From Emcibacter sp. (GTDB lineage: Bacteria > Pseudomonadota > Alphaproteobacteria > Sphingomonadales > Emcibacteraceae): 64,000 nt of DNA. The notes beneath the pieces are model-generated. The model was not told where the DNA came from. It ran no database searches and saw nothing but the letters and a program-made list of their open reading frames with translations. The number at the start of each line of letters is the position of its first letter. Position 1 is the stretch's first letter. Made by a program: the position numbers and the translations under genes. Of the stretch, positions 49,580 to 58,756 are shown in pieces. The stretch is from assembly GCA_021741205.1 (NCBI GenBank), contig JAIOYI010000001.1:62001-126000 (forward strand), in the 5' to 3' direction.

Positions 49580-49623
49580 ATTGAATAATATCGCAAGAGA
49601 TTAATTTTAATAAGGCCTATACC

Positions 49624-49959
49624 ATGGTTACATTACCCAATATACTGCTTCTGCTCAGCTATCTTATGATTAGTACAGCAGGTCTTATTTTCTTAAAAAT
49701 GTCCGATGGACGTTTGTTATCCTTATCTGGTGGGGCGGGTATATTTTTTTATGGCATGGGATTTATCGTCTGGTACTTTATTTTATCAAAGGTTCCCCTC
49801 TCGGTGGCTTTTCCTGTTGCAGCTGGTGGCTTGATCGTTGCCACACAAATCACGGGACAGATTATTTTCAAGGAGAATCTAAGCCTGGTCCATCTGGGCG
49901 GTGTTTTGCTGATTATTATTGGTATTTCTTTGGTGACCTCAGGAGAGACACATCTGTGA
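49624..49959 (+). CDS. Small EamA/SMR-like membrane carrier, probable lipid-linked sugar flippase
   Basis: A 111-residue protein with four predicted membrane helices (residues ~6-25, 33-53, 58-77, 86-106), typical of SMR/EamA half-transporters. The segment VPLSVAFPVAAGGLIVATQITG and the LIIIGISLVTSGE end resemble ArnE/ArnF-like proteins that flip undecaprenyl-phosphate sugars. The neighbours, a GT2 upstream and a GT-C two genes downstream, favour that over drug efflux. It overlaps the methyltransferase gene by 4 bases. No second half-subunit is adjacent, so it might act as a homodimer. Confidence 0.72.
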   Translation: MVTLPNILLLLSYLMISTAGLIFLKMSDGRLLSLSGGAGIFFYGMGFIVWYFILSKVPLSVAFPVAAGGLIVATQITGQIIFKENLSLVHLGGVLLIIIGISLVTSGETHL

Positions 49960-50771
49960 CGGCCCATAAAAAAAATCAAGCTTTGATTGACCGCCAACGA
50001 GACCATTTTAACGCCATTGCCGATCAATATAACAATGCCCGCAGTCATAAAAACCATCTGCTGATAAAAGAATTAATTTGGCATAATGCTTTAAAAAACT
50101 TACCCTTAACGAATCGTCTTAAAGACCAAAAAACATATAATCTCTTGGAACCTATGTGTGGTTTTGCCGAAGGTGGAGCCTTGGTATCTCATCACATGGA
50201 TATAGCCATAAATTATAGCGGATTTGATTACAGCGATGTGGTCATCGAAAAATTAAAAAAACAAAATCCCAATATTTTGGTCTGGCAAGAGGATGCCACC
50301 CAATGGCAGCCAAAAGACAATACTTATGACATTATTATTCTTATTGGCGGCCTTCACCATGTGCCAGATCATGCAGCAGAAGTCGTCAAAAATTTAAGTC
50401 ACGGCCTTAAAAAAGGCGGAATATTCATAAATTTCGAACCGACCTACGGCAATCCTATTACCCAATGGATCAGAAAGAAAATCTATCAGAAAAATGCCCT
50501 TTTTGATGAGAAAACCGAACGGGATTTCTCCGTTAAAGAGCTTAAAAACTACTTTCTAGCGGCCTCTCTCTCGCCGCTTCGCATAAGATACCCAGGCTTA
50601 TTATCCTATATTCTTTTTTATAATCCTGACGCCTTTCCTTTGCTTAACAGGGGTGGACAAGGATTGGTTAAGACAACATTTCTGATAGATAGACTCCTCT
50701 ATAAAACGAGATTTGGGGAATTTCTATCTTTTGCGACCCTGTCGATCTGGCAAAAAAATGATCCAAAATAA
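49956..50771 (+). CDS. SAM-dependent methyltransferase in the glycan module
   Basis: A 271-residue class I methyltransferase starting with GTG in a 4-base overlap with the carrier gene. Motif I is altered from the usual GCG: LLEPMCGFAEGG (63-74). Then come YSGFDYSDVVIEKLKK, the acidic motif II-like EDATQWQPKDNTYDIIILIGGLHHVPDH (core IIILIGGLHHVPD) and LKKGGIFINFEPTYG. Such proteins commonly modify sugars or lipids. It is flanked by the flippase-like and GT-C genes, with which it shares coupled starts. The exact acceptor is not known. Confidence 0.82.
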   Translation: MTAHKKNQALIDRQRDHFNAIADQYNNARSHKNHLLIKELIWHNALKNLPLTNRLKDQKTYNLLEPMCGFAEGGALVSHHMDIAINYSGFDYSDVVIEKLKKQNPNILVWQEDATQWQPKDNTYDIIILIGGLHHVPDHAAEVVKNLSHGLKKGGIFINFEPTYGNPITQWIRKKIYQKNALFDEKTERDFSVKELKNYFLAASLSPLRIRYPGLLSYILFYNPDAFPLLNRGGQGLVKTTFLIDRLLYKTRFGEFLSFATLSIWQKNDPK

Positions 50772-52479
50772 ATATTCCATAACGCCTCTCACGGGGTTTG
50801 CAATCATATCCAGCATTTCAGTTACCCTAACCTTGCTGCTGCATTATTATAACCATTTTTGGTATCCTCCCGATGACGGCGCCTATGCCCATGTTGCGGA
50901 TAGAATTTTAGCAGGTGATATTTTGAATTGGGACGTTCATGATATCCATATGGGTTATATCAATTTTATTAATGCCCTCAGTCTAAAAATTTTTGGCGCC
51001 GAAATGGTCAGCCTTCGAATCCCTTTGGTGATCTTAGGAGTTGTGCAATCTCTTATTCTGTTCCGAATTTTTCAGCCAAAGGGGCTAATAACAGCCTTCA
51101 TGGCATCTGTTATCATAACGGCCTTTTCCTTTATTCAATTTCTTAACCCAACCGCAAATTGGTACGGGCTTTTCTTAACGATATCCGTTATTTATTGCCT
51201 TGATTGGCGACCCGCCCAACCATCATACCGAATAGTCACGATCGGTTTCTTGTTGATGCTGCTTTTTCTTTTCCGTCAACTCACCGGTATTATCACCACC
51301 ATGGGGGTCCTCACCTTTTTGCTCTTTCGGGCCCATGAAAATATCCCTCTTAAGGACAGTATTTTATCAAAATTTCTTTTTGTGATTATGTTATCTGGTC
51401 TATCTGGATATTTGGCTTATACAGCATCAACGTCAGTATTTTTTATTTTTGGTTTAGGCCCTATCGTCCTGATCGTGATTGGCCTGTATCGTATAACCGT
51501 CAATAATCATAAAACCCTGAAAATGATTATACAACTTTTGACTGGAGGAATTTGTGCCGCCGCACCATTGGTTATATATCATCTTTACCATGGTTCTGTG
51601 TCTCGCTGGTATGAGGATGTTGTACTGTCGGCCCTGTTGCTGACAAAATTGTCCTTCATTGAAACCATGCAATATTCTGATTATATTATTTATAATCTTT
51701 TTGCTGTCTTCTCAAAGCCGTCATGGGCGGTTTTTCTCAATAGCTTTCTCTGGATATCCTTGGTCTTAGTGGCCTTCTTCACAGCGATATTCTTAAGCTT
51801 AAGATTGCTTGAAAAAAATAGCGATCCCCAGAAAATACCAGCCCTGCCCATGATCAGTATTTTTTATGCCTTGGTTTCCATTCATTTTCAAATTCCCATT
51901 TATCTTTTTTATTCAGCGGGTCTTTCGTTATGTACGCTCTTATGGCTGCTTTATGATGGTTCAATCGCAAAGAAAACTTTCATAATATTATGCCTATCTC
52001 TTCTGTCCTTCACAGCCATCTATTATCACTCAGGACAACCGGCCAGTCGTTCCGTACGCGATATCCTTCAGGGGGTGCGCACAGAAAGTGCAGAAGCCTT
52101 TTTAGGCGGTAATGTCAATTTATGGATTGAGCCAAAGGATGCGGCATTATATTACCATATCAAAGCGTTAATTCATGAGAAAGTGGGGGACAAAGACACT
52201 ATTTTTGCTTTCCCCTCAAATCCTGAAATTTATTTTATTGCTCAAAAACAAAATCCCTTTCGATTTTTCAATATGGCCTTTGGAATTCTGAGCGAGGAAC
52301 AATATGAAGATGTTCTATCGTCGTTAAAAAATAATCCGCCTCGTCTCGTTTTTTATACTCCGAGTGATAAATATAATACCCCCTACACCCAAGACATTGC
52401 CCGCTACATTGGTGCGCATTATGATCTGATCGACAAAAGAGACGGGATTGAAATCTATCAGTTACGAAAAGCCCCATGA
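50758..52479 (+). CDS. GT-C type membrane glycosyltransferase
   Basis: A 573-residue protein with about ten or more membrane helices and a soluble C-terminal domain of ~150 residues. The first extracytoplasmic loop has the acidic motif WYPPDDGAYAHVADRILAG, which matches the Asp-containing catalytic loop of GT-C enzymes of the ArnT/PMT type that take sugars from polyprenyl-phosphate donors. The C-terminal domain (LWIEPKDAALYYHIKAL onward) ends in KRDGIEIYQL, typical of this group. I start at ATG 50758 because an earlier in-frame ATG at 50713 would overlap the previous gene further; even so it overlaps by 14 bases. Last gene of the plus-strand block. Confidence 0.82.
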   Translation: MIQNKYSITPLTGFAIISSISVTLTLLLHYYNHFWYPPDDGAYAHVADRILAGDILNWDVHDIHMGYINFINALSLKIFGAEMVSLRIPLVILGVVQSLILFRIFQPKGLITAFMASVIITAFSFIQFLNPTANWYGLFLTISVIYCLDWRPAQPSYRIVTIGFLLMLLFLFRQLTGIITTMGVLTFLLFRAHENIPLKDSILSKFLFVIMLSGLSGYLAYTASTSVFFIFGLGPIVLIVIGLYRITVNNHKTLKMIIQLLTGGICAAAPLVIYHLYHGSVSRWYEDVVLSALLLTKLSFIETMQYSDYIIYNLFAVFSKPSWAVFLNSFLWISLVLVAFFTAIFLSLRLLEKNSDPQKIPALPMISIFYALVSIHFQIPIYLFYSAGLSLCTLLWLLYDGSIAKKTFIILCLSLLSFTAIYYHSGQPASRSVRDILQGVRTESAEAFLGGNVNLWIEPKDAALYYHIKALIHEKVGDKDTIFAFPSNPEIYFIAQKQNPFRFFNMAFGILSEEQYEDVLSSLKNNPPRLVFYTPSDKYNTPYTQDIARYIGAHYDLIDKRDGIEIYQLRKAP

Positions 52480-52494
52480 CGCTCCCTTAACATT

Positions 52495-53262
52495 TTAATC
52501 CTGACTATCGCCCGCGAATGATTGCCACAAAGCAATAGCCACAACGGCGGCCGTATCAGCCCGCAGAATTCTGGGGCCAAGGGTCACAGGCACCACATTG
52601 GCATGCGCCCTAATCATGGTGCGTTCCTGCTCACTGAACCCGCCCTCAGGTCCAATTAAAATTGCCCATTTATGGGGTCTGTCTTGCCAAGCATTAACCT
52701 CCATAATAGCTCTGCCGATGGGATAAGCATTGTGATCATCTTGCCCTTCTTCATCGCAAAACATAATCAGACGATCCTTTGGCCAGTCTGTCATTAATTT
52801 ATCCAATCGAACCATAGGTTCCACAAAAGGAACGGTCATGCGCTCACATTGTTCCGAAGCCTCAATAACATTCAAACGCATTTTATCCTCGTTCAATCGT
52901 TCTAAATTGGTGCGCTCCGTCAAGACAGGTCTGATCAAGGATACCCCAAGTTCTGTTGCTTTCTGTACCATATAATCAAGGCGGGCTTTTTTAATGGGAG
53001 CAAATAAATACCAAAGATCGGGTTCTGTCCTTTGAGGTACCAGATTTTCTCGCACCACGACCAAGGCTTTTCCTTTACCGACCTTCATTACCTCTGCGAG
53101 CCAATCGCCCTCACGACCATTAAATAAAATAATATGATCTGTGGTCTGAGTGCGCATCACATTGACCAGATAATGCCCCTGATTTCCTTCTATTGCTATT
53201 TCTTGACCCGTTTTGAGATCATTTCCCACGTAAAGGCGTGTTTTTGGTGTAATTTTAGACAT
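52495..53262 (-). CDS. rsmE: 16S rRNA m3U1498 methyltransferase
   Basis: SPOUT-fold methyltransferase for U1498 of 16S rRNA. From ATG 53262 it has 255 residues. Diagnostic parts are YLFAPIKKARLDYMVQKATELGV, ERMTVPFVEPM, and the knotted SAM site ILIGPEGGFSEQE with LGPRILRADTAAVVAIALWQ; all are typical of RsmE. The frame is open upstream to a TTG at 53337, but the N-terminus MSKITPKTRLYV is the family start. It is divergent from ubiA; gshA, often its downstream partner, is 6 kb away here. Confidence 0.95.
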   Translation of the reverse strand: MSKITPKTRLYVGNDLKTGQEIAIEGNQGHYLVNVMRTQTTDHIILFNGREGDWLAEVMKVGKGKALVVVRENLVPQRTEPDLWYLFAPIKKARLDYMVQKATELGVSLIRPVLTERTNLERLNEDKMRLNVIEASEQCERMTVPFVEPMVRLDKLMTDWPKDRLIMFCDEEGQDDHNAYPIGRAIMEVNAWQDRPHKWAILIGPEGGFSEQERTMIRAHANVVPVTLGPRILRADTAAVVAIALWQSFAGDSQD

Positions 53263-53337
53263 GATATTTTTTCTTTGCATTTTTGAGCTAATAGAGACAA
53301 TTATGGTTATGATAAGTTTTTTACGGTGTAAAAACAA

Positions 53338-54300
53338 ATGACAAAAATTGCGACAAGAATAAATAATGCCCCAAAGGATACGGTGACCAAAAGCTGGGTT
53401 AATCGCTTAGCGCCCGACTTTGCTTGGCCCTACCTCCAACTCATGCGGGCAGACAGACCTATTGGAACGTGGCTACTGCTTTGGCCTTGCCTCTGGTCCA
53501 TAGCGCTTGCAAGCCATCATGCCACAACGATTGGTCTTAATTTCTGGCATTTTTACCTTCCCGCGCCGTATTTCTTGCTGCTTTTTTCTTGTGGTGCCTT
53601 TGTGATGCGGGGAGCGGGGTGCGTGGTCAATGATATTGCTGACCACAAATTTGATGCCATGGTTGACCGCACCAAGGGACGTCCTCTGCCCAGTGGGCGT
53701 GTTACCATAACGCAGGCCTTCATTTTTCTGGGATTTTTAAGCCTGACTGGTCTTATGATCCTGATAGAATTTAATAACTTTACCATAATGCTTGGGTTTT
53801 TATCCCTTGGGCTTGTGGTGTTATATCCTTTTATGAAACGCATCACCTATTGGCCACAGTTTGTCCTTGGTCTTACCTTTAACTGGGGTGCCTTAATGGG
53901 CTGGTCCGCCGTTTTGGGGAAATTGGATATGGCACCAATTCTGCTTTATATGGGGGGGATATTCTGGACATTGGGCTATGACACCATTTATGCCCATCAA
54001 GATAAAGAAGACGATGCCCTGATTGGGGTGAAATCAACGGCGCTCAGACTTGGGAATCATACACCAAAATGGCTTTATGTTTTTTACACTATCATGCTGA
54101 CCTTGTTTGGTCTTGCGGGATATTTGAGCCAAATGGGGAATATTTTTTATGCAGGCCTCATCATAGTTGCCCTTCATTGTCTGTGGCAAATCAAAACGCT
54201 TCAAATGGACAATAGCGAAAATTGCCTTGAACGCTTTAAATCCAACCGCAATTTAGGACTTATTATTTTTATCAGTATTATCGGTGGGCATTATTATTGA
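53338..54300 (+). CDS. ubiA: 4-hydroxybenzoate polyprenyltransferase
   Basis: Joins a polyprenyl chain to 4-hydroxybenzoate in ubiquinone synthesis at the inner membrane. The 320-residue protein has seven to nine membrane helices and the two aspartate-rich motifs that bind magnesium-pyrophosphate: NDIADHKFD (98-106) and, with DTIYAHQDKEDDALIGVKS, the second one around 216-228. Upstream is LMRADRPIGTWLLLWP, the UbiA start signature. It is divergent from rsmE. The 3' end overlaps the convergent GT4 gene by 23 bases, so their terminators must be shared or absent. Confidence 0.96.
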   Translation: MTKIATRINNAPKDTVTKSWVNRLAPDFAWPYLQLMRADRPIGTWLLLWPCLWSIALASHHATTIGLNFWHFYLPAPYFLLLFSCGAFVMRGAGCVVNDIADHKFDAMVDRTKGRPLPSGRVTITQAFIFLGFLSLTGLMILIEFNNFTIMLGFLSLGLVVLYPFMKRITYWPQFVLGLTFNWGALMGWSAVLGKLDMAPILLYMGGIFWTLGYDTIYAHQDKEDDALIGVKSTALRLGNHTPKWLYVFYTIMLTLFGLAGYLSQMGNIFYAGLIIVALHCLWQIKTLQMDNSENCLERFKSNRNLGLIIFISIIGGHYY

Positions 54301-55633
54301 TTTTGTCTGCTATAATTCGCTCTAAAAAGGTGATAATCTTATCAAACTGTATGGATCGTTTGAACTTGTCCCTGTTGGGATTGACAAAGTCCTCTAATTC
54401 GCCCCGCCTTTTCTGTTCAAGCTTTTTCAAAAGATAAGCAACAATCTCATCGACATCATTGCTCACAAGACCAAAATCATTATCTCTCACGATATCGGCG
54501 GCCTCTCCTGTTGTGCTGCCTAAGGATAATATAGGTTTTCCCGCCCCAATATACTCAAATAATTTTCCCGCAATCACCCCATCTTCGCTCGGATCATTCC
54601 AACGCAGCAAGAGCAGAATGTCAACCTGTTGCTGTAATTTATGCAACTCTTTTTGCGGAATAAATCTGCTGCAAGTCACAATCTGCTCAAGATTATATTG
54701 TTTTATAAGACCCTTTTGACGATTGCTTAAATCCGCTAATCCCTTTGACGTATAAAGTAATAGATTAAAATTTTTTGCGCCGTCTCCTATTTTGCCCAGC
54801 GCCTCAAACAAAATAGATGGATCGCGCATTTCATCATACAAAAGACCCGCATACAGCAGGGTGATTTTTTGGTCGTCATAATTGGTTCCCTTATTTCCCT
54901 GAAAATCATCAGGATCAAACCCATTCATGGCACACTGAACAGGTAATCGGCGCACCCTTTCCAAATAGTCCGCCCATGTCTTTGTCACCGTCACAAGCCC
55001 TGCACAATATCGCAAAAGATAATTTTCCAGAACCATATCCACATATTTCCGAAGCCCTGTGCTGTCATAATGATCATAATAGGGATGACCCGTCCATAAA
55101 TCACGGTAATCATACACAACTGGAACATCGATAATACGACCCAGTCTGCGAGCAATAAACATTGCCGTATGAGGAGGAGAGGTCGCAAAAATAATATCTG
55201 GGCTCCAATCTTTAAACATCCGCATTCCTTCACGAACCCCATGGGGATACCACCCCACAAGATCATCTGGAATATTGGTTAACTGCCGATAGAGGATGCT
55301 AATTTTGGATTCTTTTCTGACCTTTGTCGTAACTTCAGGGACAGAAACTATAGGTGCATTATGCTCTCTGACCTTTTTTGTTAAACCAAATAATGATCTG
55401 AATTTATTAATCACATAAGTCGGAAAATCATTGATATTTGAATATTCTGTATAATGAATTCTGTTTAACGAAATTTCGGGGACAAGTATTGCTCTTTTAA
55501 ACTCTGTATTTTTTGGCGCAAGAACACGGACATCATGTTTCTGATCTTCTAGATATTTTGCAAATTTATTTGCACGACTGCTGGCAGCAGGACAATAGGG
55601 AGGGAAAGTACCCGCCACAATCAATATTTTCAC
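54278..55633 (-). CDS. Glycosyltransferase family 4/1-like (GT-B fold)
   Basis: A 451-residue GT-B enzyme. The N-terminal acceptor domain starts MKILIVAGTFPPYCPAASSRANKFAKYL and includes IIFATSPPHTAMFIARRLGR and YDYRDLWTG; the C-terminal nucleotide-sugar domain has ITLLYAGLLYDEMRDPSILFEAL, and KLFEYIGAGKPILSLGS, where the usual E of the donor site sits. Such proteins build surface polysaccharides. No other glycan gene is adjacent, apart from the block 2-8 kb to the left. It is a single-gene unit on the minus strand. Confidence 0.88.
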   Translation of the reverse strand: MKILIVAGTFPPYCPAASSRANKFAKYLEDQKHDVRVLAPKNTEFKRAILVPEISLNRIHYTEYSNINDFPTYVINKFRSLFGLTKKVREHNAPIVSVPEVTTKVRKESKISILYRQLTNIPDDLVGWYPHGVREGMRMFKDWSPDIIFATSPPHTAMFIARRLGRIIDVPVVYDYRDLWTGHPYYDHYDSTGLRKYVDMVLENYLLRYCAGLVTVTKTWADYLERVRRLPVQCAMNGFDPDDFQGNKGTNYDDQKITLLYAGLLYDEMRDPSILFEALGKIGDGAKNFNLLLYTSKGLADLSNRQKGLIKQYNLEQIVTCSRFIPQKELHKLQQQVDILLLLRWNDPSEDGVIAGKLFEYIGAGKPILSLGSTTGEAADIVRDNDFGLVSNDVDEIVAYLLKKLEQKRRGELEDFVNPNRDKFKRSIQFDKIITFLERIIADKINNNAHR

Positions 55634-55956
55634 AATTATGATTTCCTTTTTGAGCTAGTGTATTATTTTATCCATAAAAAAATAATATACAATATGAATT
55701 CATAATCTTAGACAAGATAGCATTAAAGAATTCTACGTTTATAAATTCTTGGCACAAGAGAGACATGATTTTATCGCTGTCTAAAAAAGACCATGTAACC
55801 ACAAAAGCAGATTCTGCGCTTGCTTTCCTCATGATTATTGTGCATTTTCTACTGTCAATATGAAGGAGGAATAATTTCTTTTGAACCACATGTAATACTA
55901 TAAAAAGGTGGAATAAAGGTTTTAATGTGCATAACAGCAAATAATAAGAGGGAAGT
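55634..55956. other. Intergenic region before the H+-pyrophosphatase gene
   Basis: 323 AT-rich bases separating the GT4 gene start (minus) from the hppA start (plus). A minus-strand open frame here (55668-55940) codes for an unlikely Cys/Leu/Phe-rich chain with no recognisable domain and is discarded. AGAGGGA just before 55957 is a good ribosome-binding site. No further element was identified. Confidence 0.5.
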
Positions 55957-58047
55957 ATGAATAATATATATTTAATGATTATGGGGTGTGGTCTTGTCGC
56001 ACTGATTTATGGAATTTACGCAACACGTCGAATTTTAGCCTTTGATACGGGTAACGCTCGCATGCAAGAAATTGCGGCCGCCATTCAAGAAGGGGCCGCT
56101 GCCTATTTAAACAGACAATATAAAGCCATCGGCATTGTTGGCATCGTTGTGTCTGTTGCCCTGTTTTTTCTACTTGGCACCCATGTGGCTATTGGTTTTA
56201 TCGCCGGTGCCGTGTTATCAGGACTTGCGGGTTATGTTGGTATGAATGTATCTGTTCGAGCCAATGTGAGAACCACGCAAGCTGCTTCTGAAAATATCAA
56301 CAAAGCCCTTGATGTATCCTTTACGTCTGGTGCGGTTACGGGCATGTTGGTTGTAGGTTTTGGACTGCTTGGTGTTGCCGGTTATTATATCTATATGGTT
56401 AACGCAGGTTTTGATGTTCGCACCACCTTAGAAGGCCTTGTTGGTCTTGGATTTGGCGCTTCTCTTATTTCCATTTTTGCCCGTCTTGGTGGCGGTATAT
56501 TTACCAAAGGCGCCGATGTGGGGGGCGATATGGTTGGTAAGGTCGAGGCTGGTATCCCAGAAGATGACCCCCGTAACCCCGCTACTATTGCCGACAATGT
56601 GGGTGATAATGTTGGTGACTGTGCGGGTATGGCAGCTGATTTGTTCGAGACATATGCGGTAACGATTGTTGCCACGATGCTTATTGCCTCCAGCACATTT
56701 ATGGCCGCATCTGTGGAAAAAATGATGCTATTGCCCCTAATGATTGGTGCCCTCAGCATTTTGGGTTCCATTGTGGGTACCTTTTTTGTTAAAATGAAAA
56801 GCGGCTCTGAAAATATCATGGGCGCCTTGTATAAGGGTCTCATCTGGAGCGCTGTTATATCGGCTCTGCTCATTTATGGCATGCTCACACAGTATGATTT
56901 CTTCTCAGCTATTCAATACGATAACGGTGACATTTTATCAACAATGAGCATTTATTGGTGTGTTCTTACGGGCCTTGGTGTTACGGCACTTGTGGTCTGG
57001 ATCACGGAATATTATACGAGTACGGCCTATCGTCCTGTCCGCATTATTGCAGAGGCCTCTGAAACAGGTCATGGTACTAATGTCATCCAAGGTCTTGCCG
57101 TTTCCATGGAATCAACCGCTTTACCGGTTATTGTCATCTCAGGCGGAATTTTCATTGCTTTCAGTCAAGCTGGACTCTTTGGGATTGCTATTGCCGCAAC
57201 GGCCATGTTGTCCCTTGCTGGTATGGTTGTGGCTCTTGATGCTTATGGTCCTGTAACGGACAATGCGGGCGGTATTGCGGAAATGTCTAACCTTCCTGAT
57301 GATGTTCGCAATACAACAGATAAGCTTGATGCGGTTGGCAACACAACCAAGGCCGTAACCAAGGGTTACGCCATTGGTTCTGCTGGACTTGCTGCATTGG
57401 TGCTTTTTGCGGCCTACACCGAAGAAATCACCCATTATATGCCGCAATATAGCGATATCAGCTTTTCACTGCAAAACCCTTTCATTGTGATTGGCCTGTT
57501 TGTGGGGGGTATGTTGCCTTATTTATTCGCCTCTATGTCCATGATGGCTGTGGGTCGTGCGGCGGCAAGTGTTGTGGTTGAGGTTCGTCGCCAATTCAGA
57601 GAAATCAAAGGCATCATGGAAGGCACAGCAAAACCAGAATATGGCAAAGCCGTTGATCTTTTGACCAAGGCTGCTATTCGGGAAATGATTGCGCCGTCAT
57701 TACTGCCCATTTTGGCTCCTATCGTACTGTTCACAGTAACCTATATGATCAGTGACATGGAATCAGCCTTTCAGACCTTGGGTGCTATGCTCATGGGTAC
57801 TATTATTACAGGATTATTCATTGCCATTTCAATGACATCTGGTGGTGGTGCTTGGGATAATGCCAAAAAATATATCGAAGACGGTAATCATGGCGGCAAA
57901 GGTTCAGAAGCCCATAAGGCAGCCGTAACCGGCGATACAGTTGGCGATCCTTATAAGGATACAGCGGGTCCTGCCGTTAACCCACTGATTAAGATTATTA
58001 ATATTGTGGCAATTCTACTTGTGGCCGTTGTGGCAAAGTCAATGTAA
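55957..58047 (+). CDS. hppA: Membrane-bound proton-translocating pyrophosphatase, K+-independent
   Basis: Hydrolyses pyrophosphate and pumps protons across the membrane. The 696-residue protein has about sixteen helices. The pyrophosphate-binding motifs are [38 protein letters not shown] and, near the end, [20 protein letters not shown]. The decisive residue is lysine in [17 protein letters not shown] (Ala in K+-dependent enzymes), which marks the K+-independent type. A strong terminator follows and soluble pyrophosphatase is next. It is probably used to save energy from pyrophosphate made in biosynthesis. Confidence 0.97.
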   Translation: MNNIYLMIMGCGLVALIYGIYATRRILAFDTGNARMQEIAAAIQEGAAAYLNRQYKAIGIVGIVVSVALFFLLGTHVAIGFIAGAVLSGLAGYVGMNVSVRANVRTTQAASENINKALDVSFTSGAVTGMLVVGFGLLGVAGYYIYMVNAGFDVRTTLEGLVGLGFGASLISIFARLGGGIFTKGADVGGDMVGKVEAGIPEDDPRNPATIADNVGDNVGDCAGMAADLFETYAVTIVATMLIASSTFMAASVEKMMLLPLMIGALSILGSIVGTFFVKMKSGSENIMGALYKGLIWSAVISALLIYGMLTQYDFFSAIQYDNGDILSTMSIYWCVLTGLGVTALVVWITEYYTSTAYRPVRIIAEASETGHGTNVIQGLAVSMESTALPVIVISGGIFIAFSQAGLFGIAIAATAMLSLAGMVVALDAYGPVTDNAGGIAEMSNLPDDVRNTTDKLDAVGNTTKAVTKGYAIGSAGLAALVLFAAYTEEITHYMPQYSDISFSLQNPFIVIGLFVGGMLPYLFASMSMMAVGRAAASVVVEVRRQFREIKGIMEGTAKPEYGKAVDLLTKAAIREMIAPSLLPILAPIVLFTVTYMISDMESAFQTLGAMLMGTIITGLFIAISMTSGGGAWDNAKKYIEDGNHGGKGSEAHKAAVTGDTVGDPYKDTAGPAVNPLIKIINIVAILLVAVVAKSM

Positions 58048-58070
58048 CATCTTAATTTTTATCCAATTTC

Positions 58071-58099
58071 AAAACCCCGCTTCACGCGGGGTTTTTTTT
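58071..58099 (+). terminator. Rho-independent terminator after hppA
   Basis: AAAACCCCGC, loop TTCAC, GCGGGGTTTTTTT: a perfect GC-rich stem and a T-run, between hppA and ppa, so ppa has its own promoter. Confidence 0.92.
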
Positions 58100-58177
58100 A
58101 TAAAAATATACTGACAAATAGAATTTTTTAGTTATATTGCGCTGCAACAGAATATAATTTTATGCAGGTAACATCCT

Positions 58178-58723
58178 ATGCCCCTCGTCAGTAAAATAAG
58201 TGCAGGTCTTAATCCACCAGAAGAAATCAATGTCATTATCGAGGTTCCCTCTGGTGGGGAGCCCGTCAAATACGAAATGCATAAACGCAGTGGTGCCATT
58301 ATTGTTGACCGTATTTTACACACCCCCATGCGTTATCCCACCAATTATGGTTATATGCCCCATACCCTGTCCGAAGATGGTGATCCCTGTGATGTTATGG
58401 TTGTGGTTGGTGCCTCCCTTGTACCAGGGTGCGTTATTCGTGCTCGCCCCATTGGCGTTTTGTTGATGGAAGACGAGGCGGGCGGAGACGAGAAAATTCT
58501 TGCTGTTCCAGATTTAAAAACAGACCCCACGTATAAAAATATTCATACCTATACGGATCTTCCAGAAATATTGCTTCATCAAATTGAGCATTTCTTTAAA
58601 CATTACAAAGATTTGGAAAATGATAAATGGGTTAGGATTAATGGCTGGGAAGGTCCCGAGGTCGCCAAACAAAAAATACGGGAAGGTATTGAACGGGCCA
58701 AAAATGCGCCAATAGCTGACTGA
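58178..58723 (+). CDS. ppa: Inorganic pyrophosphatase, family I
   Basis: Cytoplasmic magnesium-dependent enzyme that hydrolyses pyrophosphate. The 181-residue length and motifs ([47 protein letters not shown] with the three catalytic aspartates in DGDPCD and beyond, [15 protein letters not shown] [13 protein letters not shown] near the end) are those of family I. It sits directly after hppA with a terminator between. The stop codon is inside the loop of a hairpin formed with the last codons. Confidence 0.97.
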   Translation: MPLVSKISAGLNPPEEINVIIEVPSGGEPVKYEMHKRSGAIIVDRILHTPMRYPTNYGYMPHTLSEDGDPCDVMVVVGASLVPGCVIRARPIGVLLMEDEAGGDEKILAVPDLKTDPTYKNIHTYTDLPEILLHQIEHFFKHYKDLENDKWVRINGWEGPEVAKQKIREGIERAKNAPIAD

Positions 58724-58740
58724 TATTTGGCCCGTTTAAA
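58692..58740. terminator. Hairpin spanning the ppa stop codon
   Basis: AACGGGCCAAA (58692-58702, still coding) pairs perfectly with TTTGGCCCGTT (58726-58736), 11 pairs, followed by TAAAATAG. It can act as terminator for ppa and, in reverse, for the chemoreceptor gene that converges on it. Confidence 0.7.
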
Positions 58741-58756
58741 ATAGTTGTTAAAATAA

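Noticed and set aside
55668..55940. A 90-residue open frame between the GT4 and hppA genes
   Set aside because: No ribosome-binding site, no domain and an odd composition in AT-rich DNA; likely chance.
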